The notes: generated by a model not told the origin, from the letters alone. Shown: positions 26,928 to 35,619, counted from the stretch's first letter. The stretch is DNA of 64,000 nucleotides from CAWIHS01 sp963836005 (GCA_963836005.1 CAWIHS010000004.1:310001-374000); one strand, 5' to 3'. A program made the numbers and translations.

Positions 26928-27070
26928 CCATATATAGCCAGGATGGCTATATATGGAACGCAAAAGAAAAAGTGAGATTTTTCTTTTACTGCCTTTTGTA
27001 TGATTTGTCATCATTAAAAATGGTTGCACATCCCTGTGCTACCAGTGTCCATCTAAAAACGGATGGACAC
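26928..27070 (+). repeat. R3 multi-hairpin repeat, copy 1
   Basis: A 143-base unit also found at 33956-34098 in the same orientation. It is a chain of hairpins: CCATATATAGCCA/TGGCTATATATGG, an A-rich/T-rich pair (CAAAAG/CTTTTG), ATGAT/ATCAT, GCACA/TGTGC and GTGTCCATC/GATGGACAC. The region 26391-26927 upstream, next to the start of the large gene, is AT-rich and shows no gene. Confidence 0.8.
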
Positions 27071-27412
27071 TAATTTGCCCGCGCAAAATTTTATGGACTA
27101 TCAACCTGATGACAAATGGGTGAGAGATATGACCTGCCTGTGGATTCAGTCAGGCCGGCGTTATTTAGCGGTTGAGTATAAGCACACGAACAGGCCTCAA
27201 TAGTTTTGCGTTGTAGACCTTTTAGCCTTAAATGATTGCCGTGTTTAGTTATAATATTGCTTGAATTCATCATTATTTGGTGTTTACATTACATTGTAAT
27301 CTCTGTTATTTTGAGAGATAACATTTTCCTGCTTATTAATATTAGCGATAATTAATGAGGTTACACTAAATAATTGGGAGGAAGTCGATTTCTATCGCGA
27401 AACGGCTTTCTA

Positions 27413-27482
27413 GAATAACACGCTGTAGCGGAATTTTTGCTACTATGCGCTTGGCAAAATCCCGTGAATATGGTCGTTATAT
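27413..27482 (+). other. attC-like recombination site upstream of the carbonic anhydrase
   Basis: A 70-base imperfect palindrome from GAATAAC (27413-27419) to GTTATAT (27476-27482), with inner arms CGGAATTTTTGC and GGCAAAATCCCG. The outer boxes fit the attC layout (RYYYAAC ... GTTRRRY) loosely. It ends 30 bases before the carbonic anhydrase start, where a cassette boundary would be expected. Confidence 0.4.
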
Positions 27483-27511
27483 GAAAAATCAAGTATAGGG
27501 GTAATCTCATT

Positions 27512-28150
27512 TTGAAAATATTGCAGCATCTCTTTGATCGAAATTTAGCGTGGGCTAACAAAATCAAGCAGAAGAACCCTGATTTTTTCTCACAGCTATC
27601 TAGGCAGCAGGCCCCAGAATATTTATGGATTGGCTGTTCAGATAGTAGAGTGCCTGCAAATCAGATAATAAATTTACCTCCAGGGGATGTATTTGTTCAT
27701 CGCAATATTGCAAACGTTGTTGTGCACACAGACCTGAATTGTCTTTCTGTTATACAGTTTGCAGTTGAAGTACTAAAAGTAAAACATATTATCGTCTGCG
27801 GCCATTATGGGTGTGCTGGAATTAAGGCAGCAATGGAAAATGAAGAGCATGGTCTTATTGATAATTGGCTTCGTCATATTAAGGATGTAAGTCGTTTCAA
27901 TGCCGGAAAGTTAAACGGATTAAGACATGATAAAAAACTTGATTTGCTTTGCGAGCTAAATGTCATAGAGCAGGTAACCAATGTGTGTAATTCTACTATA
28001 GTGCAGAATGCCTGGAAAAATGGCATGGAACTTTCAGTTCATGGATGGGTTTATGGAATTGAAAATGGAATCCTAAAAGATTTGGACACCTCTTTTTCGT
28101 CAAACGAGCAGCTAGCCGAAATGAATAGTAATGTGCAAACAAGCATATAA
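27512..28150 (+). CDS. Beta-class carbonic anhydrase
   Basis: A 212-residue beta-carbonic anhydrase (CO2 + H2O to bicarbonate + H+). Zinc ligands and active site are visible as WIGCSDSRVPANQI (Cys and Asp/Arg dyad) and VCGHYGCAGI (His and Cys). Size and blocks such as FVHRNIANVVVHTDLNCLSV fit the proteobacterial Can/CynT-type enzymes. The start is TTG 27512 with AGGGG upstream; no ATG is in a better place. Its stop codon lies inside the left box of an attC-like site, the arrangement seen for integron cassettes. It may work with the SulP-type anion transporter at 56266, but they are not linked here. Confidence 0.92.
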   Translation: MKILQHLFDRNLAWANKIKQKNPDFFSQLSRQQAPEYLWIGCSDSRVPANQIINLPPGDVFVHRNIANVVVHTDLNCLSVIQFAVEVLKVKHIIVCGHYGCAGIKAAMENEEHGLIDNWLRHIKDVSRFNAGKLNGLRHDKKLDLLCELNVIEQVTNVCNSTIVQNAWKNGMELSVHGWVYGIENGILKDLDTSFSSNEQLAEMNSNVQTSI

Positions 28151-28204
28151 CAATCATATCAAAGTCGATGCTCGTGCCTTACGCTCTTTATGCGGGCGTT
28201 AGCC
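28145..28204 (+). other. attC-like 60-base element at the carbonic anhydrase stop
   Basis: Starts ATATAAC (28145-28151), followed by AATCATATCAAAG, and ends CTTTATGCGGGCGTTAGCC (to 28204). The left part strongly resembles the classical 59-base-element wording (TAACAATTC...TCAAG) and the right end is GCGTTAGCC. CATA..AAAG pairs with CTTTATG. The left box ATATAAC is the exact complement of GTTATAT at 27476-27482, the relation expected between the two ends of a single cassette. Confidence 0.55.
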
Positions 28205-28271
28205 ACGAAGAGAGTACACAATGAATAAATGACTTCATATCATTGCACCGATCTTTCTGAATAGCTGTGTG

Positions 28272-28405
28272 GAAATAGTGGCCATAGTATTGAGTCATCG
28301 CAGCAGACCTTGTAATACATCATTTCGCTCATATTAGCATCAAATCCCGAAATGATACATCACAGGTTCTGGTGCTAAATGGAGACCTTTTAAGAACATT
28401 TATTT
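28272..28405 (+). repeat. R2 repeat copy 3
   Basis: About 134 bases, the best complete copy of the family (homologous to 5646-5781 and 7678-7773). It ends GAACATTTATTTAG, directly against the first codon of the small gene at 28407, and appears to have replaced that gene's 5' end. Confidence 0.75.
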
Positions 28406-28406
28406 A

Positions 28407-28742
28407 GTGTTCGCAAGCAACATCACAATTGCTGATGATGATTCAAGGCAGCTTGTTAAGCTGCTAGAAATGATGCAGCAGCACATGCTGTCAAATATGC
28501 GTGATCGTCCAGTATCTATAAATAAAATACTAATAAATATGACAAATGGTCAACTAGAACAGGCAGTAGATTTTGCAGAGTCACGCCTGGGAATGAGTTC
28601 ATTAAAATCGCATGGAGCAAGTCTTATGGCCAGGTTCATGCCGGAAGGTATGCAACAGGCTGGTACAGGTATGCATAGGGCAGCAAGCCGCTTCGCACTA
28701 AAGGCTCAAGAAGGAGAAGTATTAGAAGTATTGTCAGCATAA
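28407..28742 (+). pseudogene. Hypothetical secreted protein with its signal peptide lost to a repeat
   Basis: A 111-residue frame starting at a GTG two bases after R2 copy 3. The opening FASNITIADDDSRQLVKLLEMMQQHML looks like the beginning of a mature exported protein that follows a signal peptide, but no signal precedes it. The protein is helical and methionine-rich (MARFMPEGMQQAGTGMHRAASRF). I cannot assign a family. It is probably a 5'-truncated gene; expression from the fortuitous GTG is possible but lacks a good ribosome-binding site. From 28743 to 29046 nothing else was seen. Confidence 0.5.
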
Positions 28743-29046
28743 AATGTCCTTTCTGAGGTTACTTCTGCATGCGTGGCCCGTCATTCAGGCTATCGCAATC
28801 GATGATTCAAATATCGCCTAAAATGGCACTTCAGTTGACCAGCGAAAGCATCGCTCCTTTCATTGCTATGCCAGGCCGATGATATGAAGCGTTTATGACG
28901 TTTACTGTTCAGATTTTAAACCCTTATTATCATCGTCCTTTCTAAACAAAAACCGAGTGATCTTTTAAGACAAACCGTCTACCACAGAGTTTGCATTCTG
29001 TAAGTGAATAACGCACTGCTTTTTGTAAATATCTTTAAAAAATAAC

Positions 29047-29270
29047 GTAACTACTCAGCGTATCTATAAGATCGTGCTCGCTGTCAGGTATTTATTCCAG
29101 AAGACGCCGTAAATACATCCAGGGTCGTTCCCGGCTTCCTGCCTCCCACGGCACTTATACTTCCATGTATGTCGTAGGCTTGAATGTGGCATCCATGCCA
29201 CATACGCTTCTTCCACAAATACCTGATATCAAGCACTTAGTGAGTTATTCCAGATACGCTGAGTAGTTAC
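29047..29270 (+). repeat. R1 repeat copy D: complete 224-bp MITE with exact 8-bp target duplication
   Basis: The terminal inverted repeats are GTAACTACTCAGCGTATCT at the left and its perfect reverse complement at the right (19 of 19). The element is flanked on both sides by AAAATAAC (29039-29046 and 29271-29278). GTAA ends and 8-bp duplications are known features of IS66-family elements. The interior has no coding capacity. It sits 120 bases upstream of katG, so it could supply or alter promoter or transcript structure there. Confidence 0.9.
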
Positions 29271-29390
29271 AAAATAACTATATATAAAATCTATCGCAAC
29301 GTTCGCTAATATAAATTGGTAAAAACATTACCAAACTAGTATAACAACTTAAAACATGTATCAAATCTGATCATGACAGGAGACATCATT

Positions 29391-31571
29391 ATGACTGATA
29401 GCAAATGCCCATTCCATCACACAGCCGGCGGCGGAATGTCAAATCGGGACTGGTGGCCCAAGCGGTTGAATCTGGATATCTTGCGCCAGCATTCCTCCAG
29501 GTCCAATCCGCTGGACGAGGCTTTCAACTACGCTGAAACATTCAAGAGTCTGGACCTCGATGCGGTAAAAAAAGACCTCCATGAGTTGATGACCGATTCA
29601 CAGGACTGGTGGCCTGCGGATTATGGCCACTACGGACCTTTCTTTATTCGCATGGCGTGGCACAGTGCGGGGACTTACCGCACCAGCGACGGGCGTGGCG
29701 GCGCAGGTACGGGTAACCAGCGTTTTGCCCCCGTCAACAGTTGGCCTGACAACGTCAATCTCGATAAGGCGCGCAGGCTGCTTTGGCCGATCAAGCAGAA
29801 GTATGGCAATAAAATTTCCTGGGCCGACCTGCTGATTCTAACCGGCAACGTCGCGCTGGAATCGATGGGATTCAAGACCTTCGGTTTTGCCGGCGGGCGT
29901 GAGGACATCTGGGAGCCGGAAAAAGATATCTACTGGGGTAATGAGGATGCCTGGCTGGATGACAAGCGTTATTCCGGTGACCACGAGGAACTCGAAAATC
30001 CGCTCGCAGCCGTTCAGATGGGGCTGATTTACGTGAATCCGGAAGGGCCGAACGGCGAGCCGGACCCGATCGCGTCCGGCCGAGACGTCCGGGAGACGTT
30101 CGCACGCATGGCAATGAACGACGAGGAGACAGTTGCGCTTACCTGTGGCGGACATACCTTTGGAAAATGCCATGGCGCCGGCGACGCGGCGCTGGTCGGA
30201 CCTGAACCAGAGGCTGCCGGTATTGAGGAGCAGGGCCTGGGCTGGAAGAGCAGTTATGGCAGCGGTAAGGGTGGTGACCAGATCGGTAGCGGTCTGGAAG
30301 GCGCATGGACGCCGACCCCGACTCAATGGGACATGACCTATCTGGACATGTTGTTCGGCAACGAGTGGGAGCTGACCAAGAGTCCGGCGGGCGCCTGGCA
30401 GTGGACGCCGAAGGCTGTGACCGACAGCAACCAGGCACCGGCCGCTGAAGATGCATCGCTAAAACGACCGATCATCATGACCACCGCAGACATGTCGATG
30501 CGTATGGATCCGATCTATGAACCGATTGCGCGGCGTTTTCATGAGCACCCGGAAGAGTTCGCCGACGCATTTGCCCGTGCGTGGTTCAAGCTTACCCACC
30601 GTGACATGGGCCCGCGCTCACGCTATCTCGGCCCGGATGTGCCTGCCGAAGAGCTGGTTTGGCAAGACCCGATCCCTGAAATTGATCATGAATTAATTGA
30701 TGATAAGGAGATTGCGAGCCTGAAGAGCTTGATCCTTGATACTGGTCTGCCAGTCTCTGAACTGGTTTCAACCGCCTGGGCATCTGCTTCTTCCTTTCGC
30801 GGATCTGACATGCGCGGCGGCGCAAACGGTGCCCGCATCCGGCTGGCACCCCAGAAAGATTGGGAGGTCAACCAGCCCGATCAACTGACGAAGGTGTTGC
30901 AGGCTCTAGAGGGTGTTCAGAGAGAATTCAATAGTTCACAGTCTGGCGGCAAGAAGGTGTCTCTGGCAGACCTGATCGTGCTGGCGGGTTGCGCAGGCGT
31001 TGAACAAGCGGCAAAAAATGCCGGTCATGATGTGACCGTCCCCTTCACGCCTGGCCGCATGGATGCCTCGCAGGAGCAAACCGACGTGGAAACCTTCGAC
31101 GTGCTTGAACCCATTGCCGATGGCTTCCGTAATTACCAGAAGGCGAATTACGCCTGCTCGGCCGAGGAGATGCTGCTGGATCGGGCACAACTGCTGACGC
31201 TGACCCCGCCTGAGTTGACAGTGCTGGTTGGCGGCATGCGCGTTCTGAACACCAATTTTGGTCAGACCCAGCACGGTGTCTTCACAGATCATACAGAGGC
31301 GCTGACCAACGACTTCTTCGTGAACCTGCTAGATATGAGCACCACCTGGAAAGCTGTCTCCAAGGATGAAGATCTGTTTGAGGGACACGATCGCAAGACG
31401 GGTGAAGCAAAGTGGTCCGGTACCCGTGTCGATCTGATCTTCGGTTCAAACTCCGAGCTGCGGGCCCTGGCTGAGGTCTATGCAACCACGGACTCCGCAG
31501 AGAAGTTTGTCGAGGATTTTGTGAAAGCGTGGACCAAGGTAATGAACCTGGATCGCTTTGACGTTCAGTGA
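29391..31571 (+). CDS. katG: Catalase-peroxidase KatG
   Basis: A bifunctional heme catalase/peroxidase, 726 residues from ATG 29391. Distal-site residues lie in FIRMAWHSAGTYR (Arg, Trp, His at about 87, 90, 91). The proximal histidine is in LTCGGHTFGKCHGAG. The Trp-Tyr-Met adduct residues are that Trp, the Tyr of GLIYVNPEGP and the Met of FARMAMNDEET. The second, degenerate domain is complete. An in-frame ATG at 29373 exists, but GGAG at 29380-29383 is spaced for 29391. The gene is clearly GC-richer than its left neighbours, a sign of separate ancestry. Confidence 0.97.
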   Translation: MTDSKCPFHHTAGGGMSNRDWWPKRLNLDILRQHSSRSNPLDEAFNYAETFKSLDLDAVKKDLHELMTDSQDWWPADYGHYGPFFIRMAWHSAGTYRTSDGRGGAGTGNQRFAPVNSWPDNVNLDKARRLLWPIKQKYGNKISWADLLILTGNVALESMGFKTFGFAGGREDIWEPEKDIYWGNEDAWLDDKRYSGDHEELENPLAAVQMGLIYVNPEGPNGEPDPIASGRDVRETFARMAMNDEETVALTCGGHTFGKCHGAGDAALVGPEPEAAGIEEQGLGWKSSYGSGKGGDQIGSGLEGAWTPTPTQWDMTYLDMLFGNEWELTKSPAGAWQWTPKAVTDSNQAPAAEDASLKRPIIMTTADMSMRMDPIYEPIARRFHEHPEEFADAFARAWFKLTHRDMGPRSRYLGPDVPAEELVWQDPIPEIDHELIDDKEIASLKSLILDTGLPVSELVSTAWASASSFRGSDMRGGANGARIRLAPQKDWEVNQPDQLTKVLQALEGVQREFNSSQSGGKKVSLADLIVLAGCAGVEQAAKNAGHDVTVPFTPGRMDASQEQTDVETFDVLEPIADGFRNYQKANYACSAEEMLLDRAQLLTLTPPELTVLVGGMRVLNTNFGQTQHGVFTDHTEALTNDFFVNLLDMSTTWKAVSKDEDLFEGHDRKTGEAKWSGTRVDLIFGSNSELRALAEVYATTDSAEKFVEDFVKAWTKVMNLDRFDVQ

Positions 31572-31601
31572 CAGGCAGACGTCTTTGCCTGCGAAGCGTC
31601 C

Positions 31602-32396
31602 TTATTCCGTTGACGGCACCAGCGCCCGATAGGCATGCCAGGTTCCGTGACCGATCAGGGGCAGGGCAATAAGCAGCCCTACGTAGAAGGTGATGAGTCC
31701 AAGGCCGACGATCAGTACAATCAGAAATGCCCACAGCATCATGGCAGGCATGTTCTGTAACACGGCCTTGATGCTGATGCGGATAGCCGTGAATCCATCC
31801 ACCTTGCGATCGAGCAGCATGGGCACGGTTACAACACTGATCGCGTAGGCGCACCATGCGAAGACGAAGCCAACCGCGATACTTGCAATCGCGAAAACCC
31901 TGCCTTGTTCAGACAGGAACACGTTGCTGAAGAAGTTGTCGAGCGGAGGAGAAATGCCGCTGTAGAGCAGGGCAAAAAGTACGAAATTCACGGCTATCCA
32001 GAGTTGCATGATGATGAAGAACCCGCCGGTGACGATGCTGATCTGGGCCTGATTGCTCTTCCAGGCCTCCAGGGCGTTACAGGCCTTGAGCGGCTCTCCC
32101 CGCTCCAGATGCGCACTCATTTGGTACAGGCCTATACCTATGGCCGGCGCAACGAGAAAGAAGCCAGCGACAAGGAAGGGCAAGAGAAACAGACTTCCTG
32201 TTGCTACCATGCCCAACGTCATCAGGCCGCTGATCAGCACGATAATAGCACCATAACCGAAGCTGTATCGTCCTGCATCGCGCATATCCTTCCAGCCTTT
32301 CGAGAGCCATTCGAAAGGCTGGGAAAGGCTAATTTTATTCACGACAAGCTCGTTCCATCGGGTGCTGCCGGTATACGCAGTGGTCTCCATCTTCAA
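31602..32396 (-). CDS. DUF2189 integral membrane protein (GC-rich paralogue)
   Basis: A 264-residue multi-pass membrane protein with the family opening VNKISLSQPFEWLSKGWKDMRDAGRYSFG and about six hydrophobic segments, ending GLLIALPLIGHGTWHAYRALV. It is paralogous to 9847-10629 but markedly GC-richer, matching katG with which it is convergent (30 bases between stops). The shared composition suggests katG and this gene arrived as one block. The family function is unknown. Confidence 0.85.
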   Translation of the reverse strand: MKMETTAYTGSTRWNELVVNKISLSQPFEWLSKGWKDMRDAGRYSFGYGAIIVLISGLMTLGMVATGSLFLLPFLVAGFFLVAPAIGIGLYQMSAHLERGEPLKACNALEAWKSNQAQISIVTGGFFIIMQLWIAVNFVLFALLYSGISPPLDNFFSNVFLSEQGRVFAIASIAVGFVFAWCAYAISVVTVPMLLDRKVDGFTAIRISIKAVLQNMPAMMLWAFLIVLIVGLGLITFYVGLLIALPLIGHGTWHAYRALVPSTE

Positions 32397-33112
32397 TCCT
32401 CTTAAACAAAGTGGTCAGGCAATTGCTAAAGCCCGAAATAGGTTTATTAATATACAATAGATGCCGTGGCATCGGCCGCAACGCTCACATGGCTATAGGG
32501 CAGAACGGCATCAATAGCTAATCGACTGTTTTTAAAAATAGTCTCTGCAATCCCTGGTATCTGTATGATATTAACAGTCACATCAGCAAATACAGGGATT
32601 TGCCGACCGCAGGCACATTTCTATTCGCAGTCAGCGGGCGTCTTGTCTGCATTACCCCAAACCACATCATAGACTTGCTCATGCTCTTTGCTACGGGGTT
32701 CCAGCACAGTCCTTGATGAATTTGAATACGCTCAAGGTTGCCGCTCTGAGGGTCTCTCATGGTCTTTTTCTTTGGTATGTTTGTTTCAGACGCTGATAGT
32801 TTGCAATTATAAACATGACTCAATCAGTTTTCTCACTGAACATTATAAATAATTTGAGTATAGATTGAAGTACGAGAATATTCCAATATCAGGTCACTAT
32901 ATGCCTTGTGAGCAACTAACAGATTACAGTCACCGATTTTCCATTTTTTTATGGCAGGGAAGTTCCTTTGCTGTCATAGCTTTTTTAATAAAATGATAGT
33001 TGGGTCGTTCAAGGCCATAAATATTATGTATTTATGCAAATTGAATTTGCCTGGAGCACTCTCCTATGACCGGGACTGTTGAACACCAGGAAGTCGGTTA
33101 ATCAATTTTGTT

Positions 33113-33170
33113 CTTACCCCGGTTTCACATATTACCTCCTGATTTAGAATGCCTGTGAAACCGGGGTAAG
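33113..33170. repeat. Perfect 17-bp inverted repeat
   Basis: CTTACCCCGGTTTCACA (33113-33129) is exactly inverted at 33154-33170 around a 24-base spacer. The arms are GC-rich in an AT-rich region. The hairpin is not followed by a T-run on either strand, so it is not a standard terminator. Confidence 0.75.
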
Positions 33171-33361
33171 ATCAACTTGTGTGAACTGTAATTGCTGTTC
33201 TGTAATTTAAGTGACTGTTTAGTTAATGGGCTCAAATCAGAAGCATTACATCATCATGCAGATAAAAAATATATCAAGCTAAATGAAGGGAAAAGGGAGC
33301 GTAAAATGAAGGAAAGTCCTTAAAATAATTTTTTCTGAAGAAAATCAAAACAAATGATATT

Positions 33362-33399
33362 AAAAGTCCACGTCGATGATTCAAACATGGACTTTTTTT
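33362..33399 (-). terminator. Terminator of tpx
   Basis: AAAGTCCA (33363-33370) pairs with TGGACTTT (33388-33395). A/T runs on both sides allow termination in both directions. It lies 8 bases beyond the tpx stop. Confidence 0.7.
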
Positions 33400-33406
33400 G
33401 CGTTTA

Positions 33407-33907
33407 TCAGCTTAATGAAGCCAAAGCACTTTCGTAATTAGGCTCTTGAGTTATTTCTGGTACTTGTTCAGTATAAATTACTTCATTGTTTTCATTTAAT
33501 ACAATAACAGCACGAGAACAAAGTCCTGCCAATGGACCTGCAACAATATCCAATTGATAATCTTGTGCAAAGCTACTTCTGAAAGTAGATAGCGTATCAA
33601 CATCTTTTAAACCTTCCGTTTCACAAAAACGACCCTGAGCAAAAGGCAGGTCAGCAGAAATAACTAAGACAACTGTATTATTAAGGTTTGCAGCAGCTTC
33701 ATTAAACTTTCTCGCTGAACTTGCACAAACAGGTGTATCTAAACTAGGAACTATATTTAATATTTTTCTTTTTCCTTCGTAGCTGGACAAGTTTTTTTCA
33801 CTCAGGTCACCAGCCACCAATGTAAAATCTTTTGCGCTGCTACCAACTGCTGGCAAATCACCAGATGTATCTGACGTAATGGTTTCTTTTAATGTTACTT
33901 TTGCCAT
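33407..33907 (-). CDS. tpx: Thiol peroxidase Tpx
   Basis: An atypical 2-Cys peroxiredoxin, 166 residues, the standard length. The peroxidatic Cys lies in SLDTPVCASSARKF (about residue 62) and the resolving Cys in GRFCETEGL (about 96). DFTLVAGDLSEKNLSSYEGKRK is the usual N-terminal fold. It reduces lipid and hydrogen peroxides with thioredoxin. There is a strong ribosome-binding site (AAGGAG) before the ATG. It is monocistronic with a hairpin terminator; R3 copy 2 lies about 50 bases upstream, in its promoter region. Confidence 0.95.
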   Translation of the reverse strand: MAKVTLKETITSDTSGDLPAVGSSAKDFTLVAGDLSEKNLSSYEGKRKILNIVPSLDTPVCASSARKFNEAAANLNNTVVLVISADLPFAQGRFCETEGLKDVDTLSTFRSSFAQDYQLDIVAGPLAGLCSRAVIVLNENNEVIYTEQVPEITQEPNYESALASLS

Positions 33908-33955
33908 TTTTAGACTCCTTATTTTGAATAAATTTATTGACTAACTCGTTTTTAT

Positions 33956-34098
33956 CCATAAATAGCCATCATGGCTATATTATGCAACGCAAAAGAAAAA
34001 GTGTGCTTTTACTTTTGCTGCATTTTCAATGATTTGTCATCATTAAAAATGGTAGCACATCCCTGTGCTACCGGTGTCCATCAAAAACGGATGGACAC
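33956..34098 (+). repeat. R3 multi-hairpin repeat, copy 2
   Basis: The same hairpin series as at 26928: ATAGCCATCATGGCTAT, CAAAAG/CTTTTG, ATGAT/ATCAT, GGTAGCACA/TGTGCTACC (perfect here, one mismatch in copy 1) and GTGTCCATC/GATGGACAC. It lies immediately upstream of the divergent tpx gene. The region 34099-34380 that follows has only short hairpins. Confidence 0.8.
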
Positions 34099-34389
34099 TA
34101 TCTATGAGATAGATCCAGTAATTAACCAATAAGCATGAATGGTATGAGAATTATACATGAGTTACAAGAGCTTCATTATATAAACTAATAATAAAATTAT
34201 TTAGGGACCCCGAATAGGGGGTTCGTAAACGACTCGCCTTTAGGCGACGGATAAACCGACGTTGTGATATGCACAGGTTATGGAAACATACGAAAAAGGT
34301 AGTCACACTGCCTGGGCATGCTTTGTCGATTACACCCGCTATCAAAATGAAATACACATAGGTCAGTTCTTAAGCAAAATACACATGAA

Positions 34390-34553
34390 GAATCGAGTCT
34401 TTATTGACCCACATGGACGACTTCGGTTCCTGCCTCTCGCATGCATTTCCACCATCCATGGTGGTCCATCTAGGGAAAGCAGAATATGCAGGAGCAATCA
34501 TCTGTTTTCCACAAATATCCGCTCCTTTTTAAGTACCTACGTATCATGAAATA
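34390..34553 (+). repeat. R1 repeat copy F, diverged and without ends
   Basis: It matches the inverse of copy A in patches: TTTATTGACCCACATGG, GACGACTTCGG, CCTGCCTCTCGCATGCATTT, GCAGGAGCAAT. The GTAAC ends are missing. It ends like copy C (AAGTACCTACG), so C and F share a rearranged terminus. Confidence 0.6.
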
Positions 34554-34621
34554 CAGGTAAGGCGTTCCACCCGACGTTCCTGCCTCCTGACCTGCCGTCC
34601 GCGACAGAACCAAAGGATAAC

Positions 34622-34861
34622 TTAGACGTTATCTGATCTCAATACGGAAAGGCCGCTTCTGGCTGTCAGCTCAACTGATCGATGCAACACATGCATTAAA
34701 TTAAATCTCTCTGCTGGTGTTTCAAAGTTTAGCATCTTGCTTGGACGTTCGTTTAACTGACGTGCTGCTGCGCTGAGTTTAGCTTGTGAGTATACCGATA
34801 AATCAGTGCCTTTTGGAAAAGCTTGATCTATAATCTGGGGTATTTGAGAATTTTCGTACAA
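34622..34861 (-). pseudogene. IS30-family transposase, C-terminal fragment
   Basis: The 79-residue frame contains FPKGTDLSVYSQAKLSAAAR and QLNERPSKMLNFETPAERF, the standard end of the IS30 integrase-type catalytic core (usually FPKGTDLS...ARQLNERPRKTLGF.TPAE). The catalytic DDE residues upstream are missing. The first 15 and last 25 codons are unrelated. This is a small relic. Confidence 0.8.
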
Positions 34862-34980
34862 AGCTGCTATGGTTAAAATTCTGCAGCTTTGTACGAGAGA
34901 GAAGGTTTATTGACTACCTTGTTTTTCGCTCTGTTACAATCTATCCCGGATTATCCCGAAATTGACAGTTATCAAACAAT

Positions 34981-35619
34981 TTATTTCTCCTCTGGTTCAT
35001 CCAGTAACTTAACTGATTTTAGTTCAAACCTTACAGGATCCGTAAAAGGAACATATTCTAATACAACAGCAAACTTGTTCACCACAACACCAAACGGCCC
35101 GGGAACTTTCAATAACGGTATATCAAGCTCTGTACCATGGAAAGAGGCTGAGCTATCCCCAATACCGCAAGTTTCTGGATGAAACAGACAGTTAATCGAT
35201 GAATCCTTCCATCCTTGGGTGTATTCGTCCTCATTTGTTTCACTCGGTTCTGGCAACACGGTGATTTGTTTTGACGCCAGAAGTCGTGTATTAAATCCGA
35301 GATAATATTCCAGTGTATAGTTACCCGGATTACTGATGGTATGGTTTCTATTTAGGCTGTAGCTGCTGAGAGCTTGCGTACAAATTACTCCCTCATCATT
35401 TGGCAAGGCAGTTACTTCAACTCTGTTGCCGCTGCGGAGCCTTATACTAAATATTTCATCGGGAACACAACCATTAGGGTAAGTATCATCGCTTACGGTT
35501 ATTCTAAACGTTTCATTGGCGATGGGTTTTGATTGCGAGATCGAAATATTCGGGGAAGCCAGGATCTGGCCTGATAACATTAAAATAAACAAGAGTACTA
35601 ATAATTGACGCATATTCAT
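34981..35619 (-). CDS. Secreted hypothetical protein
   Basis: A 212-residue protein with a signal peptide (about 1-22, ending LASPN). The mature part has an Ig-like beta appearance (ISISQSKPIANETFRITVSD, NPGNYTLEYYLGF), four cysteines (NGCVPDE, VICTQAL, INCLFHPETCGIG) and an acidic C-terminus. No family was recognised. It is flanked on both sides by transposase fragments (IS30 and IS66), so it sits in a region of insertions. An alternative start three residues in (MRQLLVLLF) is equally good. Confidence 0.6.
   Translation of the reverse strand: MNMRQLLVLLFILMLSGQILASPNISISQSKPIANETFRITVSDDTYPNGCVPDEIFSIRLRSGNRVEVTALPNDEGVICTQALSSYSLNRNHTISNPGNYTLEYYLGFNTRLLASKQITVLPEPSETNEDEYTQGWKDSSINCLFHPETCGIGDSSASFHGTELDIPLLKVPGPFGVVVNKFAVVLEYVPFTDPVRFELKSVKLLDEPEEK

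Larger units (their letters stand above)
32397..33406. other. 1-kb intergenic region
   Basis: Between the DUF2189 start and the tpx end. A reverse frame at 32578-32823 (81 codons, DPQSGNLERIQIHQG) is the only protein-like stretch and could be a remnant, but it has no recognisable family. The region also contains the long hairpin at 33113-33170 and a terminator at 33362-33399. Confidence 0.5.

Noticed and set aside
27098..27166. A third attC-like site ahead of 27166 (GGCGTTATTTAG)
   Set aside because: The right end fits, but no convincing left box or stem was found and the implied 316-base cassette has no gene.
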